Below, in pieces: positions 1-10,679 of a DNA stretch of 64,000 bases; the first letter of the stretch is position 1; every line of letters begins with the position of its first letter. The notes under the pieces were generated by a model. The model ran no database searches. It saw only the letters and a program-made list of their open reading frames with translations, and was not told the origin of the DNA. This DNA is from Posidonia oceanica (Eukaryota; Streptophyta; Magnoliopsida; Alismatales; Posidoniaceae), in contig JAZBRS010000029.1 of NCBI GenBank assembly GCA_037176725.1, positions 49,734,001-49,798,000 of the forward strand. Reading direction: 5' to 3'. The translations under genes were made by a program, and so were the position numbers.

Positions 1-1122
1 ATGGCTGGAGTGGTGAGCTCGACTGCAACGGTCGTAGAGCTTGGCGAAGGGTCCGGCGTGCTCCTAGGATCGGTGCGATGCGTTCTGGACGGCGAGGGAG
101 AGGCTTGGGATCTTTAGCTCTGGAAGTATGGGTGCAGAGGGGTCGACCGGGCGCTCTGGAGCTCTAGAAGCGGTGGAGAGGCTTGGGATCGCTCGAGGGA
201 ACTCACAGGATGCTAAGGAGGCTCTCAAAAGTAGTTGTGGTGGTCTGTGGCGCTGGGAATCTTCTCTGGTTTTGTTGGGTGCATTGGGTTCAAAGCTGGA
301 TCACGGGTTGCTCAGGGCTTGCGCTAGCAATTGGAGGCTACTGGGCACGACTGGGGACGAGGCTCGAGATTTGGAGAGGTGGCAGAAGCTTGGGCAACGA
401 AGTCGTTGCTCAAACCGAAGATTCTGGGCAAATGGTAGTCTCTATGTGAGGGTGGAGGCCAGACGGTGGTGACACGGGCTGGAGGGCTTGCTGTGACCGT
501 TGAGAGGGTGGCTTGGTTCGAGGCTGGCCAAGGAAGTCTTGAGGGCGTCAGGAGGAGTAAATGGAGGGTGGACTTGGGTGAATTGTGAGCTGGAAGTTGG
601 CTGTGGTGAACTGTGGGTCTACTGGTTTGGGTCCGGGTCTGAGGGAGAGGAGAGGTGGTCTGGGTTCACTAGGGCTCGAGGTTTAGGTGTTGGTTTGCAG
701 AGAGTTGGGTTTGGGAGAGAATTGGGTGCTGGTTTGGGTGAGCTTGGTCTGCAGAGAGTGGTGCCGATTCTGGGGAGGTTTGGGTGCTGGTGAGGTTGGG
801 TCTGCTGGTGAGGGTTTGGTCTGGTCTGGGTTCGGTCTGGTCTGGGTTCGTGGGAGGAGAATGGTGAGGAAATGGGGTGATGGTTCAGGTGGTCTGCAGA
901 GGAGGTGGTGTTGGCATTTGAGGAAGATTGGGCGGGGAAGGGAAGGAGTGAAAAAAAAGAAAAAGGAGGAGATCATGGGCTTGGGCCGGTTGAAGGGAAA
1001 AAAAGGTGGAAAGAGAAAAAAAAGAAAAAAGAAGAAGAAGAAGAAGAAGAAGGAGAAGAAGAAAAAAGAAAAAAAGGGGCTTAATGGGCTTTGGGCTTGA
1101 TTTGGATTTTTTGCTTTGTTTT
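1..1122 (-). mobile_element. Minus-strand LTR fragment, part 1 (split by element A)
   Basis: This G-rich stretch reads as the complement of the GC-rich inner part of the LTRs in this window. Bases 1-182 are closely matched, inverted, by 11712-11940; for example, the complement of the 'gggtccggcgtg' segment recurs near 11870. From about 940 it turns into the A/G-rich tract that precedes the AT-rich U3 in the minus-strand LTR of element D (46190-46340). Its continuation is 10300-11711. Several open frames are present (such as 128-472 and 687-1100), but they have no recognisable protein content and follow base composition, so I call none of them genes. The left end of this LTR lies outside the window. 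Confidence 0.75.
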
Positions 1123-4100
1123 TGTTGACACCCTATTTTAATAGGCTGAATTAATGGATCTCCCGGGTGGCTAGGAAAAACCTAAAACCACACCCTCTCT
1201 TTCAACCTAAAACCATCCAAAACCTTAACCTAAAACTATCCAATTCTAGGCCCAAACCCACACCTTTCTCTTCCTCTTTCCCCTCAAAACAAGCCTAAAC
1301 CCAAACCTAGAACTACACCCATTTGCCAAGCCCAAAACTTACCCAAAAATCATAGGAAAACTCACCCTTCCCAAAGTAGCAAACCCACCAAAAGGCCCTT
1401 AAAATTTCAAACCAAAACTACTCCCAAAAATCCTAGAAAACTTAGGCAAAACTATCCTTTTTCTACACCTCAAAACTCCTCCAAAAACCTTCCAAAATCC
1501 AAATCCAAATCCTTGGTCTAACACTAGAGACTCTAGGCCACACATCCACCAAATTTCACCTCTTTCCCAAGCCTCTAACCCCTTCATTTATCCAAATTAT
1601 CCTTTTCTCTCTCCTAAATTATCCTTTTCTCTCTCCTCCTTATTCTCCTCCTTTTCACTCGCTTCTCCCTCCTTTTCTTGCCTGACTATGGGCCCACCTT
1701 GTGCACCTCTCTCTTCTATACTTTCTTTGCATTTTTATTTTATTTTTAGCTTATCCCTTGATTTTATAATATTTATTTTTCTTCCACTCCTCCCTTTCTT
1801 CTTTCCTTCACCACTTCCTCCTTTTCTTTTTCCTTGTCCTTTTCTTTTCTTTTCTTCCACTAAATCCTTAAAAAACCTTTAAAAACCTTCAAAATTCTAA
1901 AACAAAAGAAAAACAAATCAAAATCCTAAAAAGAAGTAATTAAAAACCTACACAAACAATTAAAAACAAAAGCCTAACTAAATCCAACTAAAAAGAGAAA
2001 CTAAGAATGCAATCTAAAAAATACAGAACCAACAAAAGAAAATGCTATAAAATCAAGCAAAAAAACCAAAATATAATCAAAACAAACCAAAAGTAAAAAC
2101 CTATTAAAAATAGTCAAGAACAAATCTAAAAAAAAAAAGAGGAAGAAAACAACTAAGAATACTAAGACAAGTAATTAAGGAAAAACTTAACAAACCTAAA
2201 AGAAACGATTAAAACCTAATACAAGCCTAAAAAATTTTAATTAAAAAAGAAAAAAGAACAAAGAACCTAACAAAGAAAAACTTAACTTAAAAATATTAAA
2301 AGAATTTAACAAACAAAATTTAAAGAAGACTTAAGAAAAAACTAAAATAAAAAAAACTAAAACTCCTCCTAACTAATTAAAAATCAACCCATTAAAAAGG
2401 CCTAATTAAAAATCCCAACTTAACAAGAAAAAACTTAACAAGGAAAACTCAACTAAAAAACAATTAAAAAATTTTAACAAACATTTAAACGAAATCAAAA
2501 ACAATTTAAAGAAAACTTAAATCCTAAAAACTCAAATCAAAGCTAAAACTCTTTCTAACCCTAACTAAGTTAAAAAAACAACATTTAAAAAACCTAATTA
2601 AGAATCTTGACTTAAAAATAATCACTTTAGGAATAATTTCAAACCTTCTTTCTATTTTATTCCAATCTTTTATTCCTTTTTCTTCCCTTTACCTTTTCTC
2701 ATTTCTTTCTTCCTCTCTTCCTTATTATTATTATTTTTTTTTCTTTTTTTTCCTTTCCTTTTCCACCTTTCCTTTGGCCAGGCCCACGAACTAAACCTCC
2801 TCTTTCCCTCCTTCTCCACAGCAGCTTTCCTCCTTCTCCCCTCTGTTTTCTTTCTCTCTTTTCTGCCAACCAGCCTTCACCAATCGACAACACACCATCA
2901 CCACCTGACCGTCCTTGCACACCTCCATGCTCCTGCAGAATCAGACCTATGCCCAGGCTCCTGCCATTGACAACACAGCGTACACCCAAGAAAACAAAAG
3001 AAAACCAAAGACCAATAGAACAGACCAGGGGGGACACATCCAGAACATCCACAGAACTCCTCCCTCTCCCTTGTGCACTCGACCAGGAGGAGGGACCAAG
3101 GAGACAATCCACAGAATCACCTAAGAACAGACCTTGAACCCATTTTCTCTCCAAAAACTCTCAACACACCTCTTCCATTACAGAACCTCCACCACGAGCC
3201 TCCTAAAATCCCCAAACTTGGCCACTAGATTCACCCGACAACCATCTTCACAAAGCACCCAAGATCTCCCCCCAACGCCACCCATGCTTCCGGTATTCCA
3301 CTACAAACACCTTTGCCCCCTTTTTTTTTCAAAACTTTCAAACATCCATAACTTTCTCCACACCCAGTAGAATCGACTTCTATTTCTTCCCACACGTTCC
3401 CCAGCTAACCACCTAGCCGCCCGTACCCTTGCTTCGGCCTGGAGCACCGCACACCGCCGCAACCACTTCAGCCACCACAGCAACAGCTCGGTCGGACCAG
3501 ATCTTCCTCCTGACGACAAAACGCACTTCTAGAAGCATCATCGTCTTCCCCAGACTCCAAGGAACTCCCCCGAACCACCCTAACCACCCAGCACGCCACC
3601 GCACGCCGCCACGACCACCTTCTGATCTACCGAAAGCCACCTAGGTCGGTGGCCTTCCCCAGCGCACGAAAAGGTAAAACAACCTCTCCTCCAGCTTCCT
3701 CTCTTTCCCCTCTTGCTTCTTGGCCTTTCCCCGAGGCTTTTCGTCGCCTGTGCTGCCCGCACGATATTACCAGAGACCCCTTCTTCCCCGGCACCGGTAG
3801 CACCCTCAGCGGCCACTCAGCACCGTCCAGCGCCCCCGCGCGCCACCTAGCACCGCCTACTGCACCGCCGCACTCCGACGGCCTCCCCTGCGCTCCGCCC
3901 GAGCCGCGTTGCACCTTCCTCTGCCGTTCCAGATCTGCACCGGCGAGCTGCGGCCTTGAATCCTGTAGCAAGTAAGTCTGCTGACTTTTTTCTTTTATTT
4001 TTTCGTTAACATAGTATGTTTACCTGTACATTGCATTGCTGTCTTGTTAGTTTTTTAATTTTGCGTTGAGGTCCTTCATCAGTTTAAGATCTATTTAAAT

Positions 4101-4311
4101 CCACATTAAAACCTTATGAAATTGCATTTAATATTTGTAGTTTTTCGTATTTACGCATCAGTCCGGTTGCAGTTCATTTTTTTTTAACTTTCTTTTAATT
4201 AGGTCCTACAACTTAGTTTTCGTTACTCTTAGTTCCTTTTCCGCAATTTTTTTTCATGCATCGCACCCATGCATCATTGCATTTAGCACTTTTTGCACAC
4301 TTAAGTATGTC

Positions 4312-4530
4312 TAGCTCCCCTGAATATGGGAGGACCTGTTTTGCACACCCCTAGGACCCCTTTTACACTTAGATCCTTTCTTCTCCCCTGTTCTGGCCCT
4401 CCTGCCTTGAAGCCAGCATTTCTCTTGATCGGACCGCTGGATCTTCACAACCAAGATACCTGAACGACCCTAGTGGAGCGCACTTGAATACAGACCAAGC
4501 ATTTCTCAGATCAGGCTTCAGGTCTTCGAG
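4312..4530 (+). promoter_or_regulatory. Conserved exon-like block in LTR A, followed by a 5' splice site
   Basis: This block recurs in all four LTRs (B 13750-13966, C 30423-30639, D 43500-43285 on minus). It starts after an acceptor-like ...CTAG and contains 'ttttgcacacccctagg'. It ends TCGAG|GTAAGTCC, with GT at 4531-4532, a near-consensus plant donor. A matching acceptor, TTTTTTTACAG, ends at 6690 just before gag. The predicted intron, 4531-6690, would remove the LTR end and PBS. No transcript evidence is available. Confidence 0.5.
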
Positions 4531-4599
4531 GTAAGTCCTCCTGAACTTCTGCACAGCATCTTTCGCATATCATTTGCATTGCATGGCTTTTAGACGCTT

Positions 4600-4815
4600 T
4601 GCCTCGCTTGTTTCTTGCACCGTTTTGTGTGCCGACTTTGTTTCTTACACCGTTTTACGTGTCGACTTTGTTTCTTACACCGTTTTGCATGCCTCGCTTG
4701 TTTCTTGCACCGTTTTGCGTGCCTCGCTTGTTTCTTGCACCGTTTTGCGTGCCTTGTTTGTTTCTTGCACCGTTTTGCGTGTCGACTTCGTTTCTCGCAC
4801 TGTTTTGCGTGTTTT
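4600..4815 (+). repeat. 30-bp tandem repeats in LTR A
   Basis: The unit is about 30 bp, carries 'caccgttttgcgtgcc', and is present in roughly seven copies (4621, 4651, 4681, 4711, 4741, 4771 and flanks). Because 30 is a multiple of three, the array stays open in several frames on both strands and yields repetitive ORFs that are not genes. Related 30-bp arrays occur at the same place in C (31100-31341) and D (42575-42850, minus). Confidence 0.9.
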
Positions 4816-5523
4816 ATGTTGTTTCCTCTTGCATGTCGCCCGCATTGCATGTTTTTACCATTGTTTTGTTTTATCGCTTGCATTTGCATATAAGACAGTG
4901 ATGCTTACTGCCTGGAGTTCTCATGAACTAGGTTTCGCCCGGTTCGGAACACAGACAGCGCTGCTGAGCACTTAGATAGCATGTTTAATTCCTTGCACGC
5001 ATTTTCATCACTTAGAGCACACCTATGAGCATTTAATTAGGCATTCATTGGCACTTAGGCATTCAAAGTCTGCATTTCCCTGCGTATGCGAGCATAAGCC
5101 TAGAAAGACCGATCCTCGGGCGTGTCGGGGGTGCCTAACACCTTCCCCGCGCATAACAGGAGTCCTTGCTCTTTCTCTTGGCCCGCAGTGACCATATTGC
5201 CCTTATCCTAGGCACGAGTCACATCATTTGCATTCATTTGCATCTCATTTCTTTTGCATTGCCTTGCATTGCATCTTTTGCTTGGTTTTGTGTGATTATC
5301 CACGCATTTCCCCGGTTTTCCTTGTCTCCCGATCTAATAGACTTGGTGGCGACTCCAATTTGTCTTATCTTCTTCTTCTCTTTCCCTTTTTTTCCTTTTT
5401 TAAAATGTTTTCGAGTTAAGTCTTCCTTCTCGGACATAGCCGCTAATAGTGAGCTTGATTTTGATCGGTGCACGCGAGCTTTGGCAATGTGCATGGACGA
5501 TTTGAACACCGGGATTACTACAG

Positions 5524-5541
5524 TGGCGACTCCGCTGGGGA
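5524..5541 (+). other. Primer binding site (PBS), element A
   Basis: TGGCGACTCCGCTGGGGA lies one base after the LTR end (TACA|g). TGG pairs with the CCA 3' end of a tRNA. The identical 18-mer follows the LTRs of B (15282) and D (63905, minus). Ogre/Tat elements generally use a tRNA-Arg primer; the tRNA identity here is inferred, not tested. Confidence 0.9.
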
Positions 5542-6831
5542 TACTAGACTCCGACTTTCGCTCGTTCGCATTTCGCTTGGGATTTGCCTTCTTTGTTTGC
5601 CTTTGTGTCTCTTTTGCCTGTTTTACTTGCTCTTCTGTGCCAATTCCTAGCGAGTCGCCTTCTAGGCAACTCTGCTTAGGTTTTGCACCCCCCTCGTCTG
5701 CTTCGCTGTGGCTTCTACTTCGCCTTGTCTGCTCTGTTTAGTTTGCTTGATTGTTTGCTTGTTTCTTTGCTTCTGCTCCTACCTGCTTTAATGCTTACTT
5801 GTCTTTATCTTCCTTTATCTTACTTGCTCATTACTGCTTTTTTTCTCGCATAATGCATGTCTACATACTTGTTTGGCAACAATACATGCTTTTTGAGTGA
5901 TGAATGCTTCTTTTACACCTTTGCTATGCCACTACACACGCACATGCCTTGTATATATGCCTTTTGACCTGATAAGTGTTTTTCTTTTCACTATTATGTC
6001 CACGAACACTTGCACATGCCATGCGCACGCCTTTTGCTTTGTTGTGTGATTGATTGCATGCCATGTTTGTCTGTCTCTTTCCCCTTTGCATATGCCATGC
6101 CTAGGACAGTAGAAACATGCTTGTTTCCCCTCTGTTTAATCTAAAAGCAACAATAAAGCCAAGCAATAACATCTAAGCACAACTAGAGCCAATAACTTGC
6201 AAATTTCCCCCCTTTGGTTAATAAAACGTAAGTAAAAGACTCTAAAGCATTTTGCATGATTGATTCATTCTAGAAAGCATGCATCCTCTCTTCTGAGTCC
6301 ACCCACAGTCTGCGAAGGACGGTCCCGACCCCTTGTTCCACTACTTTTGGCATGGTACAAGTCAGTCGGTCTGTCCCCCCTTGTCCAGGGGTCGTGTCAG
6401 TGCTAGTGGAGGGTACCACCCATGCTTCGGCAGGGTCGAGGCCACCAACACACCACCCTGTTACTACCTGAGCTTTGGGCCAGGATTTAGACAGGGAACC
6501 TCTTTTTTTTTTCCTGACTTGGAGTCTATCTAATCCCATTACCCTTGAGTGCATCCTAGTAGGTCATCTACTCAGGACATGCATGGTGAGAGAGCGCATT
6601 TTAGGGCATTCATTTGCATGTATGCCATTCATGCCACCCCTAATAACTCTTTATTGCATTCAACCTCTAACGCCTTTACTTTTTTTACAGATAGGTGCGG
6701 GATCCGCTGCCCGGACTCTGATCGTCCCTCCTCTATCTCTGAGATGCTCGTCGCTTCCGGCAGTAGCTCTCCATTAGGCCTTGCATCTTTGTTTCTCATC
6801 GCAGCCTCCCTTCACTTAGACTCGGTCAGCG
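5542..6831 (+). other. Untranslated leader, element A
   Basis: The leader is about 1.3 kb between PBS and gag with no convincing coding content. Block 6300-6510 is well conserved with B (16032-16226) and D (63175-62955, minus); it includes 'gaaggacggtcccg' and a gggtaccaccc palindrome, and is a candidate packaging or dimerisation region by position only. A pyrimidine tract and acceptor-like TTTTTTTACAG end at 6690, 141 bp before the gag ATG. Confidence 0.7.
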
Positions 6832-8976
6832 ATGGCCCAGTCTACCAATGAGCTCCGCTTTACTATTGACTCGAAGGGGTTTACCACTTGGGTCCCTCCA
6901 GATTTCACTTCCACTCGCTCCGTGCCCTCTATGACATCAGGATTCCACCCTCAGGTGTCTGGGGCACCCCAGTTTGCAGTGGGCCATTGGCAGGCGTGTG
7001 CCCCTCCGGATCCGGTCGCCGAGTCTATCTCGATGACCACCCCTTGCGTTCCAGAGGTGCCTCTGACCCCTTCGTCCCAAGGTTATGTCGCTCCTGACAT
7101 CCCTTCTACTGTGGCGACCTTTACCCTAGGTTCCTGATCTCTTGAGTCTACTCCCCAGCCGATTCTGCAATTCAGTGTCCCCACTCACGGGTCCCCTGAA
7201 GTGCGGAATCGGCACCTGATGGAGCTTGCCCACACACTACAGGGTATGGCTCTATCAGTTCGCCCCTCTTGTGTTCCTGCTGCCCATGAGGTTCCTCTGC
7301 GGCCTGCTTCTGCACACACTGCACTCCCACCCAGACCATCACCCCAGCTACACACTACTCCGGTGATGGGGGCGTGGCATCTGTCTCCTGCTTCTGCACA
7401 ACACACAGCACTGCATGCAACTCCATTTCCCGGTGATCAATCCTTCGGACTGGTTGGAGCATAGTATCCCACTAGCTCGCTGCCCATCACTGTGCCTGCA
7501 CAGCAACTTTTGCTCCAACACTCTACACCATGCACTGCACAGCATGTTACCTATCCATCTCACTTGCATCAGGTTCAGAACCCAGCATACTTTCCTGCCT
7601 ACACTGCACAAGCACATGGATACGCTGGCCATCCTGTTGCTTCACCAGGCGACGCGATGGTGGATCCAAAGGAGCACCTCGGTGCAACCCAGACGGCGTA
7701 TGTGGTCCCTACCCCTGCTGCCTCACCTCTTGTGGTGGCAAATCCAGACCCGATCAATGACCGGATGCACGTTCTGGAGAAAGCACTACGTCTAGTGCAG
7801 GGCAAGGACCACCAGTCTTACCAGTTTCGCGACCTCTGTCTCTTTCCCAAGGCTGCACTCCCTTCGAAGTTCCACATCCCGGTCTTCGATAAATACAATG
7901 GTAAGGGCTGCCCTATCTTGCACCTGAAAATGTACTGCGGGGACCTTGCTCAGCTTCAGGCTGATGAAAGGCTCCTTATCTGCCTGTTTCAGAAGAGTTT
8001 AACTGGCCCCGCGCTCAAGTGGTTCACTTCCCTTGACATGGCTGCGGTTCGAACTTGGACGGATCTTTCTCAGGCCTTCCTTGAGGAGTATGCTTTCAAC
8101 CTCGACCTGATCCCCAAGAGGGAGGATCTTGTCGCCATCCGGTAGAGACCTCAAGAGCCATTCGGGGAGTATGTCGGTCGCTGATGCTCCTTAGCCACCC
8201 AGGTCAAAGATAAACCCTTCGAGGAGGATTCTATCGAGATGATTGTTAAAGGGGCGTTGCCAGCGATTGGGACTCTGCTTTGCATCCAGCACATCACTAG
8301 TCATGCATCGCTGATTAGGGCTGGCGTCTGCGTGGAAAGCTCGCTGCGAAGTGGGCATTTCCCCGCACTTTCTGCATTAGCTAGGCAGGCCAACACCTCC
8401 ATCCATCGCTGCAGCAACAACAACAACAGCTTCGCTCCTGGCCGCTCCGAACAGCTCTCTAAGTTATGTGTCGATCTTCCTGAAGAGCCTGCCCATGCAG
8501 AGAGTCAGCTTGACCCTTTTCCGCTAGAGCATGCACCTAATTTTGCACCCACTGAGCACACTATCACCGTCGAGCCTGTGCATCACATCGCACTCGCTCG
8601 GCAAGGACTCCATCCAGGGCAAAGATGATCTCGTCGGGCTGTGTGTGATTACACGCCTCTCCCCGAACCACTGAGCGTCATCTTCCCTCAAGTTGAGTCG
8701 CTCCTGAGACTCCCGGCTGTCCGTCCATCACCAAACCCCCCTCCGTGGTGGCATGATACGGATCAGTTCTACAGTTTCCATCGGGCCACCGGGCACTCGA
8801 CAGACAACTGCCTCGCTCTCCGAGATGCCGTTCAATGCTTGATCGACCGCAGGATCATCAGTGTTGGCGAGCAGGAGCCAGCACTTACACATACACCTGC
8901 ACCTGCACTTGCACACCTTAGTGTAGCCAATCCTTCCTCTGCTGGAATCTTGGGGGGCTGCCCTAGTCTTTTTTGA
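6832..8976 (+). pseudogene. gag pseudogene, element A
   Basis: Gag is the structural particle protein. The start is ATG 6832 in the context 'gtcagcgATGGCCCAG', matching the starts of B (16601) and D (62584). One frame holds to 8976 but is broken by stops at 7135, 7462, 8143, about 8182, 8626 and 8974. The capsid-like retrotransposon gag core runs about 7770-8370; conserved words are KYNGKGCP, LKWFTSLDMA, EPFGEYVGR and SLRSGHFPALS. The zinc-knuckle region (8760-8860) reads FHRATGHSTDNC, with the first Cys replaced by Ser (FYSFH against FCNFH). The stops at 7462 and 8143 fall where relatives have Gln. No pol follows. It cannot make a full Gag. Confidence 0.85.
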
Positions 8977-9423
8977 ATCCCGCTCTGCTCCGATGGATCC
9001 TTCTGATCCCATCGGCGCGATCCCATCTTTCTGTCCTCCCTATCTCGTTCGAGGGACGCTTGGAGATGCAACGGCAGCGTCGACTGCAAGACCAGGTGCG
9101 GCGTCATCCAGGTAAGTTCTTCACCAACTTTTTTAGCTCCAGTACTCCTCGCACAGCCGTCAGCAGCCCTAGTGCTCCCCGCACTGCCAACCGTGGACCT
9201 CGCTGACAGCATCAGCAGCGTAGGAGCGAACCCAGCACCTCCCTCCCGAGGTTGCTGACAGGTAAGCCCTTCTAACCTCTCTTTTGTTTTCTGCATTGTC
9301 TTTTCTTTTCGTTTTGTTTTGTTTTTGCAGTTTTTCGCCTTGCTGAAAATCATAAAAAGCATAAAATCAACAAAACTCATTAAAAAGCATGCATCCCTTC
9401 TACTTCTTGCATTCATCTCATTA
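8977..9423 (+). other. Degenerate region after gag, element A
   Basis: About 8990-9040 still resembles the gag of C and D (DPSDPIGAIP against DPSDLISDIS). Similarity is then lost. Two strings look like splice donors ('ccaggtaagt' near 9110 and 'acaggtaagc' near 9257), and a T-rich run ends in 'ttttgcag' near 9330. No gene is supported. A deletion joint removing pol probably lies between about 9040 and 9420. Confidence 0.5.
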
Positions 9424-9575
9424 CCTTCGGGCTGGCACCCCTAACCGCTCGGCGATAGGTCCGTTAACCTATCATTCGGGCTGGCACCCTTAACTGCTCG
9501 GCGATAGGTCCGTTAACCTATCATTCGGGCTGATATCCCTAACTATTCGGCGATAGGTTCGTCAACTTATCACCT
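9424..9575 (+). repeat. 49-bp tandem repeats with internal hairpin, element A 3' UTR
   Basis: There are three copies of 49 bp ('tcggg' at 9427, 9476 and 9525). Each carries GATAGGT-N6-ACCTATC; the last copy has a G.U-compatible change (GATAGGT/ACTTATC). The same unit, in element sense, occurs in the 3' UTR of element D (complement of 50290-50790) with 82-113 bp periods. This identifies the region as element A's 3' UTR. Confidence 0.85.
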
Positions 9576-10299
9576 TGCACATTCTCCTGCATATCTATCT
9601 GCCATCCTGTACATATCTGTCATCATGCATATCATCTTCTGCACATGCATGTCATTTCTTGCATCCTATAAAGCAAAAGCACCAAAAAAATCAAGAAAAT
9701 CAAAAAACGTAAAAATATTTTCTCGCATTGCTGTTGGTTTTCCCTTTTATGTTTTCTTAAACCCGAAAAACCATAAAAAATACAAAACCAATGCAAAAAC
9801 CTAAAAACATGCTTGTCCCTTCCCTTCTAAAAAATACAAAACCCATAAACATTGGTATAATAAAAAACCTGGCTATGGACAAGCAAGCAGCGCCTAGAGG
9901 ATGTCAAGCAGCGACAGTCTCAGGCAGGTCTCACCCGAGCAGCGCCATCTCTTGCATGTGGCCATAAAGTGAGACTGAGAGCAGAATAGAGTATCCCGCT
10001 GAGTTTCAGAATACTACAAGTGGGATCCACCTTATCAAGAGAGTCCACCGAACATGGAGAGGACCGAAGCAGAGCAGAGCATAGCCAGAGGCTGTAAGCA
10101 CACATTGCAGAGGCTGAAGGTGTACGCTGATCAGTCGAACTCTTAATGCCTCATCAGGGACTGCTACCCCAAGAGGGCGAAGACATGCATATCCAAAAGA
10201 ATAGAGATCATGTGAGCAAAAGAATATGATAACATGATATGCATGCTGAGCATAAAAGAAACATGAAGAAAGAAGTTGAAGAAAGAAGGCGCTCATGAA
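9576..10299 (+). other. Remainder of element A 3' region, no gene
   Basis: A 'tgcatatc'-rich stretch (9576-9670) resembles the complement of 48000-48250, near the 3' end of D. AT-rich sequence (9680-9860) and a segment without match in the window (9880-10299) follow. I found no polypurine tract and no LTR start. The minus-strand ORFs at 9920-10296 have no recognisable content. Confidence 0.5.
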
Positions 10300-10328
10300 G
10301 GCTTGATTTGGATTTTTGCTTTGTTTTT
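10300..10328 (+). repeat. Direct repeat flanking element A (partner at 1094-1123)
   Basis: The sequence 'ggcttgatttgg...gctttgttttt' is present at 1094-1123 (30 bp) and 10300-10328 (29 bp), differing by one T in a T run. The left copy overlaps the first base of LTR A. It is far longer than the usual 5 bp target-site duplication. Confidence 0.8.
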
Positions 10329-10679
10329 AATTAGCTTAGGTTTGATTTAGTTTAAATGGATTTGGTTATTGATTGTTTAAATTGATTAAATTCAAGTTGA
10401 AATTGATTTCGTGCTTTAAATGGGTTTTAGGATTTCTTAAAATGGGGTTTAGGGTTTAGTTTGTTTTTTTAATGAGTTCGGATATATAACTTTGGTTGGT
10501 TTTAAATTTAAATGAGTTTTGATTTGTTTAAGTGGGTTTTGACTTTAATTGTTAAGTTCAAATTGGTTTTAGTTCTTAGTTAGGTTTGAAGATGGGCTTT
10601 GCATTTTAAGTGGGCTTGGGGCTTTGATTAGATTCAATTGAGTTGTAACTGTGATTTGAATTTGCATGGATTAGATTTA

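Larger units (their letters stand above)
1123..5522 (+). repeat. LTR of element A (4.4 kb)
   Basis: It begins TGTTGACACCC, as do the LTRs of C (26310) and D (47860, minus strand), and ends ...TTACTACA one base before the PBS. Order inside: an A/C-rich start (1150-1600); a pyrimidine tract around 1600-1880; a very A-rich block (1880-2640); a second pyrimidine tract (2640-2900); a GC-rich exon-like region (about 3130-3970); a T-rich block with 'aggtcc' motifs (3972-4311); a conserved block (4312-4530); 30-bp repeats (4600-4815); and a conserved tail. The length fits the Ogre/Tat group. The open frames inside it follow base composition and period-3 repeats and are not called. Confidence 0.88.
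1123..10299 (+). mobile_element. Element A: internally deleted Ty3/gypsy (Tat/Ogre-type) retrotransposon
   Basis: The order is LTR (1123-5522), PBS, leader, gag pseudogene (6832-8976) and 3'-UTR-type repeats (9424-9575). No protease, RT, RNase H, integrase, extra ORF or 3' LTR is present. It splits a minus-strand LTR (1-1122 and 10300-11711). Instead of a 5 bp target duplication it is flanked by a 29-30 bp direct repeat (1094-1123 and 10300-10328). It is non-autonomous and looks dead. Inference: one or more large deletions removed pol and the 3' LTR after insertion. Confidence 0.8.

Noticed and set aside
4574..4975. Overlapping repetitive ORFs on both strands in LTR tails (also 31088-31464 and 42434-42904)
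   Set aside because: They are produced by 30-bp repeats with no stop in several frames; they have no domain and no conserved start.
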